A stretch of DNA of 34,106 nucleotides from Bacteroidales bacterium (GCA_016281435.1 JAEEIQ010000036.1:1-34106), one strand, 5' to 3'. Positions 1-8,263 are shown, numbered from the stretch's first letter. Program-made: numbers and translations. The notes: generated from the letters alone by a model not told the origin.

Positions 1-2539
1 CTTTCGTTTCTTCCACTGCGTTTTCAGGAACGGGTGCGGGCGCAACATCTTCCTCTTCTTCCCTTGCGACCACGGAAACGGCGGATATCGCATCCCCTTC
101 CCTGATGTTGATCAGCTTCACTCCTTGCGTGGCCCTTCCGGCGACACGGATGTCCGTAACGTGCATCCTGATCGTTATACCGGAGCGGTTGATGATCATA
201 AGGTCATTCTCCTCGGTCACGTTCTTGATCGCCACTACGGGTCCGGTCTTCTCCGTGATGTTCAGGGTCTTGACCCCCTTTCCTCCGCGGGCGGTGAGGC
301 GGTAGTCTTCGGGATCGGAGCGTTTTCCGAATCCGTTCTCACTGACCACGAGCACCGTGTGGGCCGATGCATCTTCCGCGTTCGGGTCGTAGGTAATCAC
401 GCCGACCACTTCATCGTCTTCAGCAATATTGATGCCGCGCACGCCGGAAGCGCTGCGTCCGAGGGCCCGGAGGTCGTCTTCTTCGAAGCGCACGCACCTG
501 CCGTCACGGGCCGAGATCATGATCTGCTCGTTGCCGTTGGTAAGCACGGCGTCGAGCAGTTCGTCCCCTTCGCGTATGGTCAGGGCTATGATGCCCTTGT
601 TGCGGCTGCGCTTGTTGGCGTACTCGCTGAGGTTGGTCTTCTTGATTATGCCCCTCTTCGAGACAAGGGTCACAAAGTGGCTGGAAGTGTACTCGGGATC
701 TTCGATGGATTTCGCGTTCAGGTAGGTCTTGATACTGTCGTCGGCGTCGATCGAGAGCAGGTTCTGCACTGCACGGCCCTTCGAGGTGCGCGTTCCTTCG
801 GGAAGTTCGTATACCTTGAGCCTGTAGCAGATGCCCTTGTCAGTGAAGAAGAGCATCGTGGAGTGCATGTTGGCGACGTAGATGTGCTCTATGAAGTCTT
901 CGTCGCGCGTCGCGCTGGCCTTGCGGCCGACCCCGCCGCGGCTCTGCGAGTGGAACTCGGTCAGGGGGGTGCGCTTGATGTATCCGAGGTGGGAGATCGT
1001 GATGACGACGTCCTCGTCGGGATAGAAATCTTCGGGGTTGAACTCCTCGGCGGAGAGGGTGATCTGCGTACGGCGCTTGTCGGCGTACTTCTGCTTCATC
1101 TCGATGGTCTCGGCCTTGACGACGGCAAGCTGTTCGGCTTCGCTGCCGAGGATCTCCTTGCAGCGGGCGATGAACTTCTCGAGATCGTCGTATTCGGCCT
1201 GGAGCTTCGTTTTCTCGAGTCCGGTGAGCTGGCGCAGGCGCATCTCGATGATGGCCGATGCCTGGACATCCGTGAAGCCGAAGCTGGACATCAGGGTGGC
1301 CTTCGCATCGTCGATGTTTGCGGAGGTCTTGATTATCTGGACGATCTCGTCGATCACGTCGATGGCCTTCAGCAGGCCTTCGAGGATGTGGGCGCGGCGC
1401 TCGGCCTTCGCCAGTTCGAACTTCGTGCGGCGCACGACGACTTCGTGCCTGAAGTCGATGAAGTTCGCGAGCATCTCCTTGAGGGAGAGCGTGCGCGGGC
1501 GGCCGCCTACCAGGGCGACGTTGTTGATCGCGAAGCTGGACTGCAGGGCGGTGTACTTGAACAAGGTGTTCATCACCACGTTCGAGTTCGCGCCCATCTT
1601 CAGCTTGAACACGACCCTGACGCCCTCGCGGGAGGATTCGTCGTTGATATAGGAAATGCCGTCGATCTTCTTGTCCTCGACCATCTGGCCTATCCTCTCT
1701 ATCATGTCCTTCTTGTTGACCATGTAGGGGATCTCGGTGGCGACTATGGTCTCGCGGCCGTTGTCGGCGACTTCAATGTCGGTCTTCGCGCGGACCACCA
1801 CCCTGCCGCGGCCGGTGTTGTAGGCGTCGATGATGCCCTGGCGGCCCTGGATGATGCCTCCTGTCGGGAAGTCGGGCCCGGGGATGTATTCCATCAGCTC
1901 CTCGGTCGTGATGTCGGGGTTGTCGATGTAGGCGCAGATGGCGTCGCAGACCTCGCCAAGGTTGTGCGGAGCCATGTTGGTGGCCATGCCGACCGCGATT
2001 CCGGAGGATCCGTTGAGCAGCAGCAGGGGCAGCTTCGTAGGAAGCACCGTGGGCTCTTCGAGCGAGTCGTCGAAGTTGAGCTGCATGTCGACCGTATCCT
2101 TGTCGAGGTCGGCGAGCACGTCTTCCGCCATCTTCGCAAGCTTCGCCTCAGTATATCGCATGGCCGCGACGGGGTCGCCGTCCATGGAACCGAAGTTGCC
2201 CTGTCCCCAGACAAGGGGATAACGCTGGTTCCAGTTCTGGGCCAGCCTCGCCATCGCATCATATACACTGCTGTCGCCGTGCGGGTGGAACTTACCGAGC
2301 ACCTCACCGACGATACGGGCCGATTTCTTCGTCTGTCCCCCGTAACTGAGTCCGAGTCCGTCCATTCCGAAAAGGACCCTGCGCTGCACGGGCTTGAGGC
2401 CGTCCCGCACGTCAGGCAGGGCCCTCGCCACGATTACGGACATCGAATAGTCGATGTACGCGGTGCGCATCTCATGGTCGATCTCGACCGGTTCTATCAA
2501 TCCGTGAACCTCTTCAGGGGTATTCTTCTCACTGTCCAT
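1..2539 (-). CDS. gyrA: DNA gyrase subunit A (3' end beyond window)
   Basis: The protein is the breakage-reunion subunit of DNA gyrase, which with GyrB introduces negative supercoils. About 846 residues are visible before the left edge cuts the C-terminus. The N-terminal topoisomerase IV/gyrase A domain is intact: [10 protein letters not shown] at about 85-94 and the catalytic tyrosine in AAMRYTE (Tyr129). The positions matching E. coli Ser83 and Asp87 are Ser90 and Asp94, the fluoroquinolone-sensitive residues. The C-terminal beta-pinwheel follows, with a GyrA-box-like ARGGKG that departs from the QRRGGKG consensus; this supports gyrase over ParC. The start at 2539 ([10 protein letters not shown]) was chosen because it follows an A/T-rich leader and a TATCTTCG box. 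The gene is divergent from the Clp-N gene. Identity is secure; only the end is missing. Confidence 0.97.
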   Translation of the reverse strand, partial: MDSEKNTPEEVHGLIEPVEIDHEMRTAYIDYSMSVIVARALPDVRDGLKPVQRRVLFGMDGLGLSYGGQTKKSARIVGEVLGKFHPHGDSSVYDAMARLAQNWNQRYPLVWGQGNFGSMDGDPVAAMRYTEAKLAKMAEDVLADLDKDTVDMQLNFDDSLEEPTVLPTKLPLLLLNGSSGIAVGMATNMAPHNLGEVCDAICAYIDNPDITTEELMEYIPGPDFPTGGIIQGRQGIIDAYNTGRGRVVVRAKTDIEVADNGRETIVATEIPYMVNKKDMIERIGQMVEDKKIDGISYINDESSREGVRVVFKLKMGANSNVVMNTLFKYTALQSSFAINNVALVGGRPRTLSLKEMLANFIDFRHEVVVRRTKFELAKAERRAHILEGLLKAIDVIDEIVQIIKTSANIDDAKATLMSSFGFTDVQASAIIEMRLRQLTGLEKTKLQAEYDDLEKFIARCKEILGSEAEQLAVVKAETIEMKQKYADKRRTQITLSAEEFNPEDFYPDEDVVITISHLGYIKRTPLTEFHSQSRGGVGRKASATRDEDFIEHIYVANMHSTMLFFTDKGICYRLKVYELPEGTRTSKGRAVQNLLSIDADDSIKTYLNAKSIEDPEYTSSHFVTLVSKRGIIKKTNLSEYANKRSRNKGIIALTIREGDELLDAVLTNGNEQIMISARDGRCVRFEEDDLRALGRSASGVRGINIAEDDEVVGVITYDPNAEDASAHTVLVVSENGFGKRSDPEDYRLTARGGKGVKTLNITEKTGPVVAIKNVTEENDLMIINRSGITIRMHVTDIRVAGRATQGVKLINIREGDAISAVSVVAREEEEDVAPAPVPENAVEETK

Positions 2540-2562
2540 AAACACATATATACATAAACACG

Positions 2563-2570
2563 CGAAGATA
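2563..2570 (-). promoter_or_regulatory. -7 box of gyrA promoter
   Basis: On the minus strand this reads TATCTTCG, one mismatch from the Bacteroidetes -7 consensus TAnnTTTG. It lies 23 nt before the gyrA ATG. No clear -33 element is visible in the A/T-rich stretch upstream. Confidence 0.5.
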
Positions 2571-2593
2571 GTAAAAAAAAATCAAATAATTCG

Positions 2594-2601
2594 TATTTTT
2601 G
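2594..2601 (+). promoter_or_regulatory. -7 box upstream of the Clp-N gene
   Basis: TATTTTTG fits TAnnTTTG exactly. It ends only 4 nt before the ATG at 2606, so transcription would begin at or just inside the start codon. Either the mRNA is leaderless or the true promoter lies elsewhere in the 66-nt intergenic region. Confidence 0.4.
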
Positions 2602-2605
2602 TGGT

Positions 2606-3145
2606 ATGGAGATATCGGAAGAACTGGAAAAAATAATGGATTTCGCAGTGGACGAAGCGATGCGCACCGGAAACATGGCCGTCCTGCCGGAGCATCTTCT
2701 CCTCGCCGTGCTAAGGCACGGCTCCAACGATGCCGTGAAGGCCATGGCCAGCTGTGGAGCGGACCCGGCCCGGATAAAGGAAGCGGTCGAGAGACCTGTC
2801 TTCAGGAAAGAGGCCGTCCCCTACGGACGGAGGGATGAAATAGGATTCTGCAGCGAGACCGGAGCGCTGCTGAACGGCGCGGTTGCGGAAAGCATGAAGG
2901 CCGGCGCAGAGAAGACTTCCGCCATCCATCTCCTGCTCGCCATGATGCGCTCTTCGGGGAGCTGCCGGACGGTTCTGGACGAAGCGGGAGTGAGCTGCAG
3001 CGGGATAGCCGCGTTCATGGAGGCCGCGGGCCTGCAGGCCGCCTCCGAATGCCGGACAACCCTGCAGGACGAGATCGCCAGGGCTCTCGCGGAGCAGCTG
3101 GAGAGCCGCCACTTCCGGACAGGGACGCCGGACGTCTTCAGTTAG
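2606..3145 (+). CDS. Stand-alone Clp N-terminal repeat protein
   Basis: The 179-residue protein resembles only the N-terminal substrate- and adaptor-binding domain of ClpC/ClpA. Two Clp-N half-repeats are visible. The first, about residues 4-65, has the EHLLLAVLRHG signature; the second, about 75-140, has IHLLLAMMRSSG. The chain then stops after a short hydrophilic tail at 3145. There is no Walker A/B AAA+ module in frame or in the following DNA, which is occupied by an opposite-strand small gene. Free Clp-N proteins are known (ClpS-like partners and anti-adaptors), so a regulatory role with a separate Clp ATPase is possible; a remnant of a full clpC is the alternative. The start at 2606 aligns with the usual N-terminus of ClpC. 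No signal peptide is seen, so it is probably cytoplasmic. Confidence 0.8.
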   Translation: MEISEELEKIMDFAVDEAMRTGNMAVLPEHLLLAVLRHGSNDAVKAMASCGADPARIKEAVERPVFRKEAVPYGRRDEIGFCSETGALLNGAVAESMKAGAEKTSAIHLLLAMMRSSGSCRTVLDEAGVSCSGIAAFMEAAGLQAASECRTTLQDEIARALAEQLESRHFRTGTPDVFS

Positions 3146-3267
3146 ATGCGGGTGACGGAGACAAGTTCGAGACCCATGTCATCCACGAGGTCGATGAGGG
3201 CGTCGACGGGGCATGCGGAAGAAATCGTTCCGAGAATGGCATCGAGAGTGTATTCAGTGTTTTTCAT
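3142..3267 (-). CDS. Small acidic protein of unknown function (41 aa)
   Basis: This 41-codon frame begins MKNTEYTLDA and ends ELVSVTRI. It has no membrane segment, is acidic in its second half (LIDLVDDMGLEL), and has one cysteine. Support for a real gene: an exact TAACTTTG -7 box 27 nt upstream, an A-rich start (ATGAAAAAC), G/C-rich third codon positions like its neighbours, and neat packing. Its TAA overlaps the TAG of the convergent Clp-N gene by two bases. I do not recognise a family. The predicted content suggests a small helical protein, perhaps binding a partner. It is too short for ordinary gene callers and may be missed in annotations. Confidence 0.65.
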   Translation of the reverse strand: MKNTEYTLDAILGTISSACPVDALIDLVDDMGLELVSVTRI

Positions 3268-3294
3268 GACCGTTTGTTTTTTCGTTTACAGTTG

Positions 3295-3302
3295 CAAAGT
3301 TA
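3295..3302 (-). promoter_or_regulatory. -7 box of the 41-aa small gene
   Basis: The minus strand reads TAACTTTG, an exact TAnnTTTG match, 27 nt upstream of the ATG at 3267. It is the main evidence that the small frame is transcribed. Confidence 0.55.
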
Positions 3303-3342
3303 GGCCTCGCTTGTACCAAAGCACAGCACAAGTATAAAAATT

Positions 3343-4293
3343 ATGAGAAAATTTTTCGCCGCGGCGCTCGTCGCCGTCCTCATCTTCCCCTCAGCGGGTT
3401 CGGCAAGGGAGAAACGCCTCGAGCCTTCCGGAACATACATCTATGCCGAGAAGGACGGGCAGAAGCTTTACCTGGACATTTACGATCCCGCCCCTGGCTC
3501 CCAGACCGCCTATCCCGACGGCCTGTCAAAGCCGGCCGTGCTGTTCGTCTTCGGCGGCGGTTTCATAATCGGCAGCCGCGACCACGAGAGCTACGACAGT
3601 TGGTTCAAGGCGCTCACGGAAGAAGGTTTCAAGGTGATTTCGATAGATTACCGCCTCGGGATGAAGGGCAACCAGGCCAAGGGCATGGCTATGCTGGAGG
3701 CCATCCACAAGGCCGTTGAAATGGCAGTGGAGGATCTTTTCAGCGCCACGGTGTTCCTCATCGAGAATGCCTCCGGGCTGGGGATCGACCCTGCGGCGAT
3801 AGTCACGTCCGGCTCGTCCGCCGGAGCCATGACCGTGCTTCAGGCCGAGTGGGAGATCAGCAGCGGAGGGCCCCTTGCCTCCGTCCTGCCGGAGGGCTTC
3901 AATTACGCCGGGGTCATGAGCTTCTCCGGGGCCGTTTATTCCGACCGCGGGGCCATACGATATCCGGGCGGAAGCGCCCCTACCCTGCTGTTCCACGGCA
4001 CCGACGACAAGATAGTGCCTTACAGGAACATACGTCTGCTGAAGAGGCATTTCGCAGGTTCCCCGGCCCTCGCCCCCATACTGCTCAAGGCCGGCTGCAA
4101 CTGCAGTTTCTACCGCTTCAAGGGAGCCGCGCACGAGATCGCGTCTTCCATGTTCAGCAACCTCGACGAGGAGATCCAGTTCATCGACAGGAGCGTAGTC
4201 CACAAAGAAAAGAGGGTCATCGACGCCATGGTCGAAGACCCTTCCATTCCTCCCTTCAAGAATCTCTCCCTGAAGACGATGTACGGCAACTGA
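3343..4293 (+). CDS. Exported alpha/beta-hydrolase, carboxylesterase type
   Basis: The 316-residue protein begins with a signal peptide (MRKFFAAALVAVLIFPSAGSA, cleavage near residue 21), so it acts in the periplasm or at the surface. The fold is alpha/beta-hydrolase of the esterase/lipase type. VFGGGF (69-74) supplies the oxyanion hole, GSSAG (157-161) holds nucleophile Ser159, HGTDDKIVP (218-226) holds the likely acid Asp222, and GAAHE (261-265) holds His264. The full triad is therefore present. Such enzymes remove acetyl or feruloyl esters from plant polysaccharides or small esters; the substrate cannot be read from sequence. It is convergent with the nucleoside phosphorylase gene, the stop codons being one base apart. 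I see no TAnnTTTG box in the short upstream gap. Confidence 0.88.
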   Translation: MRKFFAAALVAVLIFPSAGSAREKRLEPSGTYIYAEKDGQKLYLDIYDPAPGSQTAYPDGLSKPAVLFVFGGGFIIGSRDHESYDSWFKALTEEGFKVISIDYRLGMKGNQAKGMAMLEAIHKAVEMAVEDLFSATVFLIENASGLGIDPAAIVTSGSSAGAMTVLQAEWEISSGGPLASVLPEGFNYAGVMSFSGAVYSDRGAIRYPGGSAPTLLFHGTDDKIVPYRNIRLLKRHFAGSPALAPILLKAGCNCSFYRFKGAAHEIASSMFSNLDEEIQFIDRSVVHKEKRVIDAMVEDPSIPPFKNLSLKTMYGN

Positions 4294-4294
4294 C

Positions 4295-5164
4295 CTACTC
4301 GGTCATCTTCATGAGCGCCAGGCTGATGAGGTCCGCCACGTTGCCGTGGTAGCTCGTATTGGCGTCGTGCAGGTAGCGGTTCGCGATGGCGCAGCAGACG
4401 GTACCGGCGTCGTGCCCCAGGTGGGCGGCCAGGCCGGCTATCGCCGAGCCTTCCATCTCGAAGTTGGTGATCCTGTACCCGCCGAAGTTGAAGGTCTCGA
4501 ATTTCTCAAGCATGTCCGGCATGGCTAGAGGCTGGCGCACCACCCTGCCCTGAGGGCCGTAGAAGCCCGATGCTGAGATGGTCATTCCCTTCACGGTGAA
4601 GGGTTCGAAGCGTTTGATGATGTTATCGCTCGCCCTGACGAAGTACGGGTCAGGAAGGTGCCTGTCCCAGTTGCAGTGCTTCTTGAAGGCTTCCTCGAAG
4701 TCCGCCATGGCGACCTTGTCGCGGCCGGCATACCAGTTCAGCAGGCCGTCGCAGCCTATCGAAATGTGCGAGAAGATGAACGATCCCAGGGGAATGTCCG
4801 GATGGATGGCGCCGCAGGTCCCGATCCTCAGGATCTTCAGGCGGCGGTGGTCTTCCTTGACCTCGCGGGTCTTGAAATCGACGTTCGCCAGGGCGTCCAG
4901 TTCAGTCATGACGATGTCGATGTTGTCCGTGCCTATTCCGGTCGAAAGCACGGTCACGCGCTTGCCGGAGTAGGTCCCCGTGACCCATGCGAATTCACGC
5001 GAGGCCCCGCGGCACTCGACCGAGGAGAGGAAGGGGATGAAGAACTCAACCCTGCCCGGATCGCCCACGAGGAAGACTATGTCCGCCAGCTGCTCGGGCT
5101 TGATGTGGATATGGAACGCGGAGCCGTCCGCATTGATAATCAGTTCTGATTCAGGTATTCTCAT
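4295..5164 (-). CDS. Nucleoside phosphorylase (uridine phosphorylase-like)
   Basis: This 289-residue protein of the NP-I nucleoside phosphorylase family cleaves a ribonucleoside with phosphate to free base and ribose-1-phosphate, a salvage step in the cytoplasm. Visible signatures are the phosphate-loop GDPGR (34-38), STGIGTDN (74-81), RIGTCG (113-118), and the ribose-binding EMEG (236-239) followed by a helix rich in alanine. Its length is somewhat above E. coli Udp (about 253), as in Bacteroidetes homologues. Whether uridine or a purine nucleoside is preferred cannot be decided by reading. A near-consensus -7 box lies upstream at 5191-5198. Confidence 0.88.
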   Translation of the reverse strand: MRIPESELIINADGSAFHIHIKPEQLADIVFLVGDPGRVEFFIPFLSSVECRGASREFAWVTGTYSGKRVTVLSTGIGTDNIDIVMTELDALANVDFKTREVKEDHRRLKILRIGTCGAIHPDIPLGSFIFSHISIGCDGLLNWYAGRDKVAMADFEEAFKKHCNWDRHLPDPYFVRASDNIIKRFEPFTVKGMTISASGFYGPQGRVVRQPLAMPDMLEKFETFNFGGYRITNFEMEGSAIAGLAAHLGHDAGTVCCAIANRYLHDANTSYHGNVADLISLALMKMTE

Positions 5165-5190
5165 TGTCGTCTGGTTTGTATGTGGAGGTG

Positions 5191-5198
5191 TAAAGTTA
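5191..5198 (-). promoter_or_regulatory. -7-like box of the nucleoside phosphorylase gene
   Basis: The minus strand reads TAACTTTA, one mismatch from TAnnTTTG, 26 nt before the ATG. It lies back to back with the DUF4293 promoter at 5220-5227, so the two genes share a short divergent control region. Confidence 0.4.
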
Positions 5199-5219
5199 GT
5201 TTTTAATTGTGGAAATTCC

Positions 5220-5227
5220 TATTTTTG
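5220..5227 (+). promoter_or_regulatory. -7 box of the DUF4293 gene
   Basis: TATTTTTG is an exact TAnnTTTG match, 22 nt upstream of the ATG at 5250. Confidence 0.5.
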
Positions 5228-5249
5228 CCGGACCAAATGAAAGTTTTAT

Positions 5250-5681
5250 ATGTGGCAGAGAGTCCAGACCCTGTATCTTGCGATAGCGACGGCGCTCATC
5301 GCAGCGATGCTTTTCATCGCAAAGGCAGTGATCCCGGGAGCGGAAGGAGCGGAAGACCGCATCATCCGTTTCACGGTCTATATCCCTTATCTCATACTTA
5401 TAATCGTGGCAGGCATCCTCGACATCCTGGCCCTGACGACGTGGAAGCACATCGTGTTCCAGAGGAGGACGGCCGTGCTGGCCGCGCTCATAACCCTTGC
5501 CCTGCAGGCCTGGCTGGCCGTGGATTTCTTCACGGCTGATCCGACGGTGGTCTTCCGGGTTCCCGCGGTGTTCCCCGTAGTGGCCGCGATCTTCGATTTC
5601 CTCGCCGCACGCGCCATCCTCGCGGACGAGATGCTCGTACGCAGCGCCAGCCGTCTCCGCAGCGCCAAACGCCGCCGCTGA
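5250..5681 (+). CDS. DUF4293 family membrane protein
   Basis: The 143-residue integral membrane protein opens with MWQRVQTLYL, the typical start of the Bacteroidetes-specific DUF4293 family. Four hydrophobic segments are visible at about 8-27, 45-63, 74-92 and 104-122. They are followed by a very basic tail (RSASRLRSAKRRR), which should lie in the cytoplasm. No catalytic motif is recognised and the family function is unknown. The start is set by the family N-terminus; an ATG 13 nt upstream is in another frame. Confidence 0.85.
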   Translation: MWQRVQTLYLAIATALIAAMLFIAKAVIPGAEGAEDRIIRFTVYIPYLILIIVAGILDILALTTWKHIVFQRRTAVLAALITLALQAWLAVDFFTADPTVVFRVPAVFPVVAAIFDFLAARAILADEMLVRSASRLRSAKRRR

Positions 5682-5702
5682 GGCAGGTTCGGAATAAATG
5701 AC

Positions 5703-5710
5703 TATCTTTG
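5703..5710 (+). promoter_or_regulatory. -7 box of fabF; decides its start
   Basis: TATCTTTG is an exact TAnnTTTG match. A possible TTG start at 5708 lies inside this box, so translation must begin at the ATG at 5729, giving a leader of only about a dozen bases. Confidence 0.6.
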
Positions 5711-5728
5711 TGGCGTAATATCAACGAA

Positions 5729-6973
5729 ATGGAAAAAAGAGTAGCAGTAACAGGCCTTGGAGTCCTCTCCTGCATAGGCAATGACGTCAACACTTTCTGG
5801 AACAACCTCAAGGACGGCGTCTGCGGAATTGACTATATAACGGAGTTCCCCACCGACGGACTCGCCGTCAAGATTGCCGGCACCGTCAAGAACTTCAATC
5901 CCGAGGATTTCGGGATGGACAAACCCTTCATACGCAAACAGGATCCCTTCACCCTCTTCGCGATGGCTTCCGCTTCCCAGGCAATGGCCGACAGCGGACT
6001 GGTCTCCGGCGAGAACGTAGCTCCGGACAGGCTGGGCGTCTATGTCGGCAGCGGCATCGGCGGCTTCACGACCATCTTCCGCGAGGTCGGCAAGATGATC
6101 GAGGATCCTTCCGGACAGTGGATTTCCCCGACCTTCGTACCAACGATGATTTCCGACATGGCCGGCGCCCAGATTGCCATCAAATATGGCGCCCAGGGCT
6201 CCTGCATCGACATCGTCACGGCATGCGCAACTTCTACGCACTCGCTGGGCGAAGCCTTCCTCGCGATACGCCACGGCTACGCCGACGCCATCATCGCCGG
6301 CGGCTCCGACCACTGCGTCATGCCCATAGGCATAGCGGGGTTTGCCAACGCGAAGGCCCTGAGCCGCGCCGAGGATCCGAAGTACGCTTCCCTCCCCTTC
6401 AACGCCAACAGGGGCGGCTTCGTCATGGCCGACGGCAGCGCCATCCTCGTGCTTGAAGAATATGAACACGCCCTCGCGCGCGGAGCGCACATCTACGCGG
6501 AGGTGGTCGGCTACGGCAGCACCTGCGACGCATACCACTCGACAGCGCCCCGTCCGGACGGCACCACGCAGGCCGGATGCATACGCCTTGCCCTCGGGCA
6601 GGCCGGATTCGACGAGGCGTCCGACGAGGTCTACATCAACGCGCACGGCACGGGAACGCACCTCAACGACCTCACGGAGACCCTGGCGTACAAGTTGGCT
6701 TTCGGAGATTTCGCCTACAAGTGCCACATCAGCTCCACGAAATCCATGCACGGCCACATGTTCGGAGCCACCGGCGCCGCGGAAGCCATCGCTACCGTCC
6801 TGGCGCTGCAGGAAGGCATAGTCCCTCCGACCATCAACCTCGATGCTCCGGATCCCGAGTGCGACCTCGACTACACCCCGAACAAGGCGGTCAAGGCCGA
6901 CTTAACCCTCGGCCTTTCCGACTCCTTCGGCTTCGGCGGCCACAACGCCTGCATCGCCTTCCGCAAGGTCTGA
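5729..6973 (+). CDS. fabF: 3-oxoacyl-[ACP] synthase II (FabF-like)
   Basis: The 414-residue condensing enzyme elongates acyl-ACP with malonyl-ACP in type II fatty-acid synthesis. The Cys-His-His triad of KAS I/II enzymes is present: Cys166 in VTACATSTH, His306 in NAHGTGTHLND, and His343 in STKSMHGHMFGATGA, with the conserved Lys338. A glycine-rich C-terminal loop (SFGFGGHN) closes the active site. Length is normal. It is not next to acpP here, and it stands alone with its own promoter. Bacteroidales carry several FabF-like paralogues, some in secondary pathways such as aryl-polyene synthesis. The isolated position means that housekeeping FabF is likely but not proven. Confidence 0.88.
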   Translation: MEKRVAVTGLGVLSCIGNDVNTFWNNLKDGVCGIDYITEFPTDGLAVKIAGTVKNFNPEDFGMDKPFIRKQDPFTLFAMASASQAMADSGLVSGENVAPDRLGVYVGSGIGGFTTIFREVGKMIEDPSGQWISPTFVPTMISDMAGAQIAIKYGAQGSCIDIVTACATSTHSLGEAFLAIRHGYADAIIAGGSDHCVMPIGIAGFANAKALSRAEDPKYASLPFNANRGGFVMADGSAILVLEEYEHALARGAHIYAEVVGYGSTCDAYHSTAPRPDGTTQAGCIRLALGQAGFDEASDEVYINAHGTGTHLNDLTETLAYKLAFGDFAYKCHISSTKSMHGHMFGATGAAEAIATVLALQEGIVPPTINLDAPDPECDLDYTPNKAVKADLTLGLSDSFGFGGHNACIAFRKV

Positions 6974-6982
6974 CCCATCAGG

Positions 6983-6999
6983 CGGCAGGCTCGCTGCCG
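6983..6999. terminator. Hairpin between convergent fabF and pfkA
   Basis: A perfect 6-bp stem, CGGCAG and CTGCCG around the loop GCTCG, fills the 28-nt gap between two convergent genes. It has no T-run on either side. It may act as a bidirectional transcription end or mRNA-end stabiliser; the assignment is inferred from position. Confidence 0.4.
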
Positions 7000-7001
7000 G
7001 A

Positions 7002-7991
7002 CTACATCGACAGGACGTTAAGGACGGCTATCAGTTCTTCCTTGATTGGTTTGTCGGTCTTGACGGCGCGGGTGATGGGGACGTAGACTATCTCGTCGTT
7101 CTTGATACCTATCATTATGTTGCGCTGCCCTTCGAGCAGCGCTTCGATTGCCGCATACCCCATCCTCGAGGCAAGGATACGGTCATACGCCGAAGGCGTC
7201 CCTCCCCTCTGCAGATGGCCCAGGATCGTGACCCTGGCGTCGAACTGCGGGAACTCACGCTTGATCCTCTCTGCGTAGTAGAAAGCGCCTCCGACCCCGT
7301 CCTTATGGGATTCGCTCACAAGGACGATGGCGCTGTTCTTGCTCTTGCGCTTTCCCCTCTCGATGAACTCGGCGAGCTGGTCGACGTCCGTTTTCCCTTC
7401 GGGTATGATGGCAGCCTCGGCGCCGGAAGCGATGGCGCTGTTCTGCGCAAGGAACCCGGCATCCCGCCCCATGACCTCGATGAAGAAGATGCGGTCGTGG
7501 GAGTTGGCGGTATCCCGGATCTTGTCCACGCACTCGACTATGGTGTTCAGCGCACTGTCGTAACCTATCGTGGAGTCCGTCCCGTAGAGATCGTTGTCTA
7601 TGGTTCCGGGAAGGCCGATGATGGGTATGTCATACTCGCGAGCGAAAAGCTGGGCGCCTGTCAGGGTGCCGTTGCCACCGATGACCACGAGGGCATCGAT
7701 CCCCTCTTCGACCATGTTCTCATAGGCCTTCTTGCGTCCGTCCGCAGTCATGAAAGCCTGTGAGCGGGCCGTCTTCAGGATAGTCCCGCCCCTCTGGATG
7801 GTGTTGGAGACCGACGACGAGGTGAACTTGACAAACTCATTGTTGATGAGCCCCTCGTAGCCGCGCATGATTCCGATCACATTGATGTCATGAAAGCGGG
7901 CCGAACGTGTGACGGCGCGGATCGCCGCATTCATCCCGGGAGCATCTCCTCCCGACGTAAGGACCCCGATGGTGTTGAGTTTGCGTTCCAT
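7002..7991 (-). CDS. pfkA: 6-phosphofructokinase
   Basis: The 329-residue PfkA phosphorylates fructose-6-phosphate to fructose-1,6-bisphosphate in glycolysis. Motifs in order are [13 protein letters not shown] (13-25), GGNGT (105-109), GTIDND (129-134, catalytic Asp132), [11 protein letters not shown], and [15 protein letters not shown]. The glycine at 108 (E. coli Gly104) predicts ATP rather than pyrophosphate as donor. One oddity is Asn107 where ATP-dependent enzymes normally have the metal-binding Asp (E. coli Asp103). The rest is very close to Bacteroides PfkA. Its -7 box at 8014-8021 is a good consensus, with a 22-nt gap to the ATG. It is convergent with fabF. Confidence 0.95.
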   Translation of the reverse strand: MERKLNTIGVLTSGGDAPGMNAAIRAVTRSARFHDINVIGIMRGYEGLINNEFVKFTSSSVSNTIQRGGTILKTARSQAFMTADGRKKAYENMVEEGIDALVVIGGNGTLTGAQLFAREYDIPIIGLPGTIDNDLYGTDSTIGYDSALNTIVECVDKIRDTANSHDRIFFIEVMGRDAGFLAQNSAIASGAEAAIIPEGKTDVDQLAEFIERGKRKSKNSAIVLVSESHKDGVGGAFYYAERIKREFPQFDARVTILGHLQRGGTPSAYDRILASRMGYAAIEALLEGQRNIMIGIKNDEIVYVPITRAVKTDKPIKEELIAVLNVLSM

Positions 7992-8013
7992 ATCCTTTGT
8001 TTATTTGCGGACG

Positions 8014-8021
8014 CAAAGATA
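8014..8021 (-). promoter_or_regulatory. -7 box of pfkA
   Basis: The minus strand reads TATCTTTG, an exact TAnnTTTG match, 22 nt upstream of the pfkA ATG. Confidence 0.6.
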
Positions 8022-8065
8022 AAGTTTATTTCCGATATTGGATAGAAAGATTCAGATTTCCCGAA

Positions 8066-8128
8066 CGGCCGTGGCGGCCGGGGTGGCCACGATGGACGTA
8101 GTGGCCTGTGGTGCACGGGAGGCCCGTG
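8066..8128. repeat. Cluster of short GC-rich palindromes
   Basis: Three palindromes sit within 63 bases of otherwise non-coding DNA between pfkA and the transposase gene. CGGCCG-TGG-CGGCCG is at 8066-8080, self-complementary GTGGCCAC at 8083-8090, and CACGGG-AGG-CCCGTG at 8114-8128. Base composition is far more G/C-rich than the neighbouring promoter DNA. They may be relics of mobile palindromic elements linked to the adjacent RAYT-type gene, or may fold at the end of its transcript. No coding frame here looks real. Confidence 0.5.
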
Positions 8129-8137
8129 GAGGCCGTA

Positions 8138-8263
8138 GTGCCAGCTCGGACCGTGGCACCTAACTTACTGGCTGCAAGGATACTAGACCTCTACGCTTCA
8201 CGCGAAATCGCATGAAGCGCACATACCCTTTCTACTGACTTCCAGGGACATAGCTGCCACGGT
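8138..8263 (+). repeat. REP-like two-hairpin element, left copy
   Basis: Hairpin 1 is GTGCCA (8138-8143) with TGGCAC (8154-8159). A 31-nt spacer follows. Hairpin 2 is CGCTTCA (8194-8200) with TGAAGCG (8213-8219). The element ends with TAGCTGCCACG (8251-8261). ACCGTGGCA (8150-8158) can instead pair over 9 bp with TGCCACGGT (8255-8263), so two folds compete. The same arrangement, with identical spacer, second-loop and tail lengths, recurs in direct orientation at 9326-9451 on the other side of the transposase gene. The right part of this copy overlaps the last codons of that gene. Confidence 0.7.

Noticed and set aside
125..2557. An 810-codon open frame on the plus strand
   Set aside because: It is the antisense shadow of gyrA, whose minus-strand protein is unmistakable. 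High GC at third positions keeps the opposite strand open.
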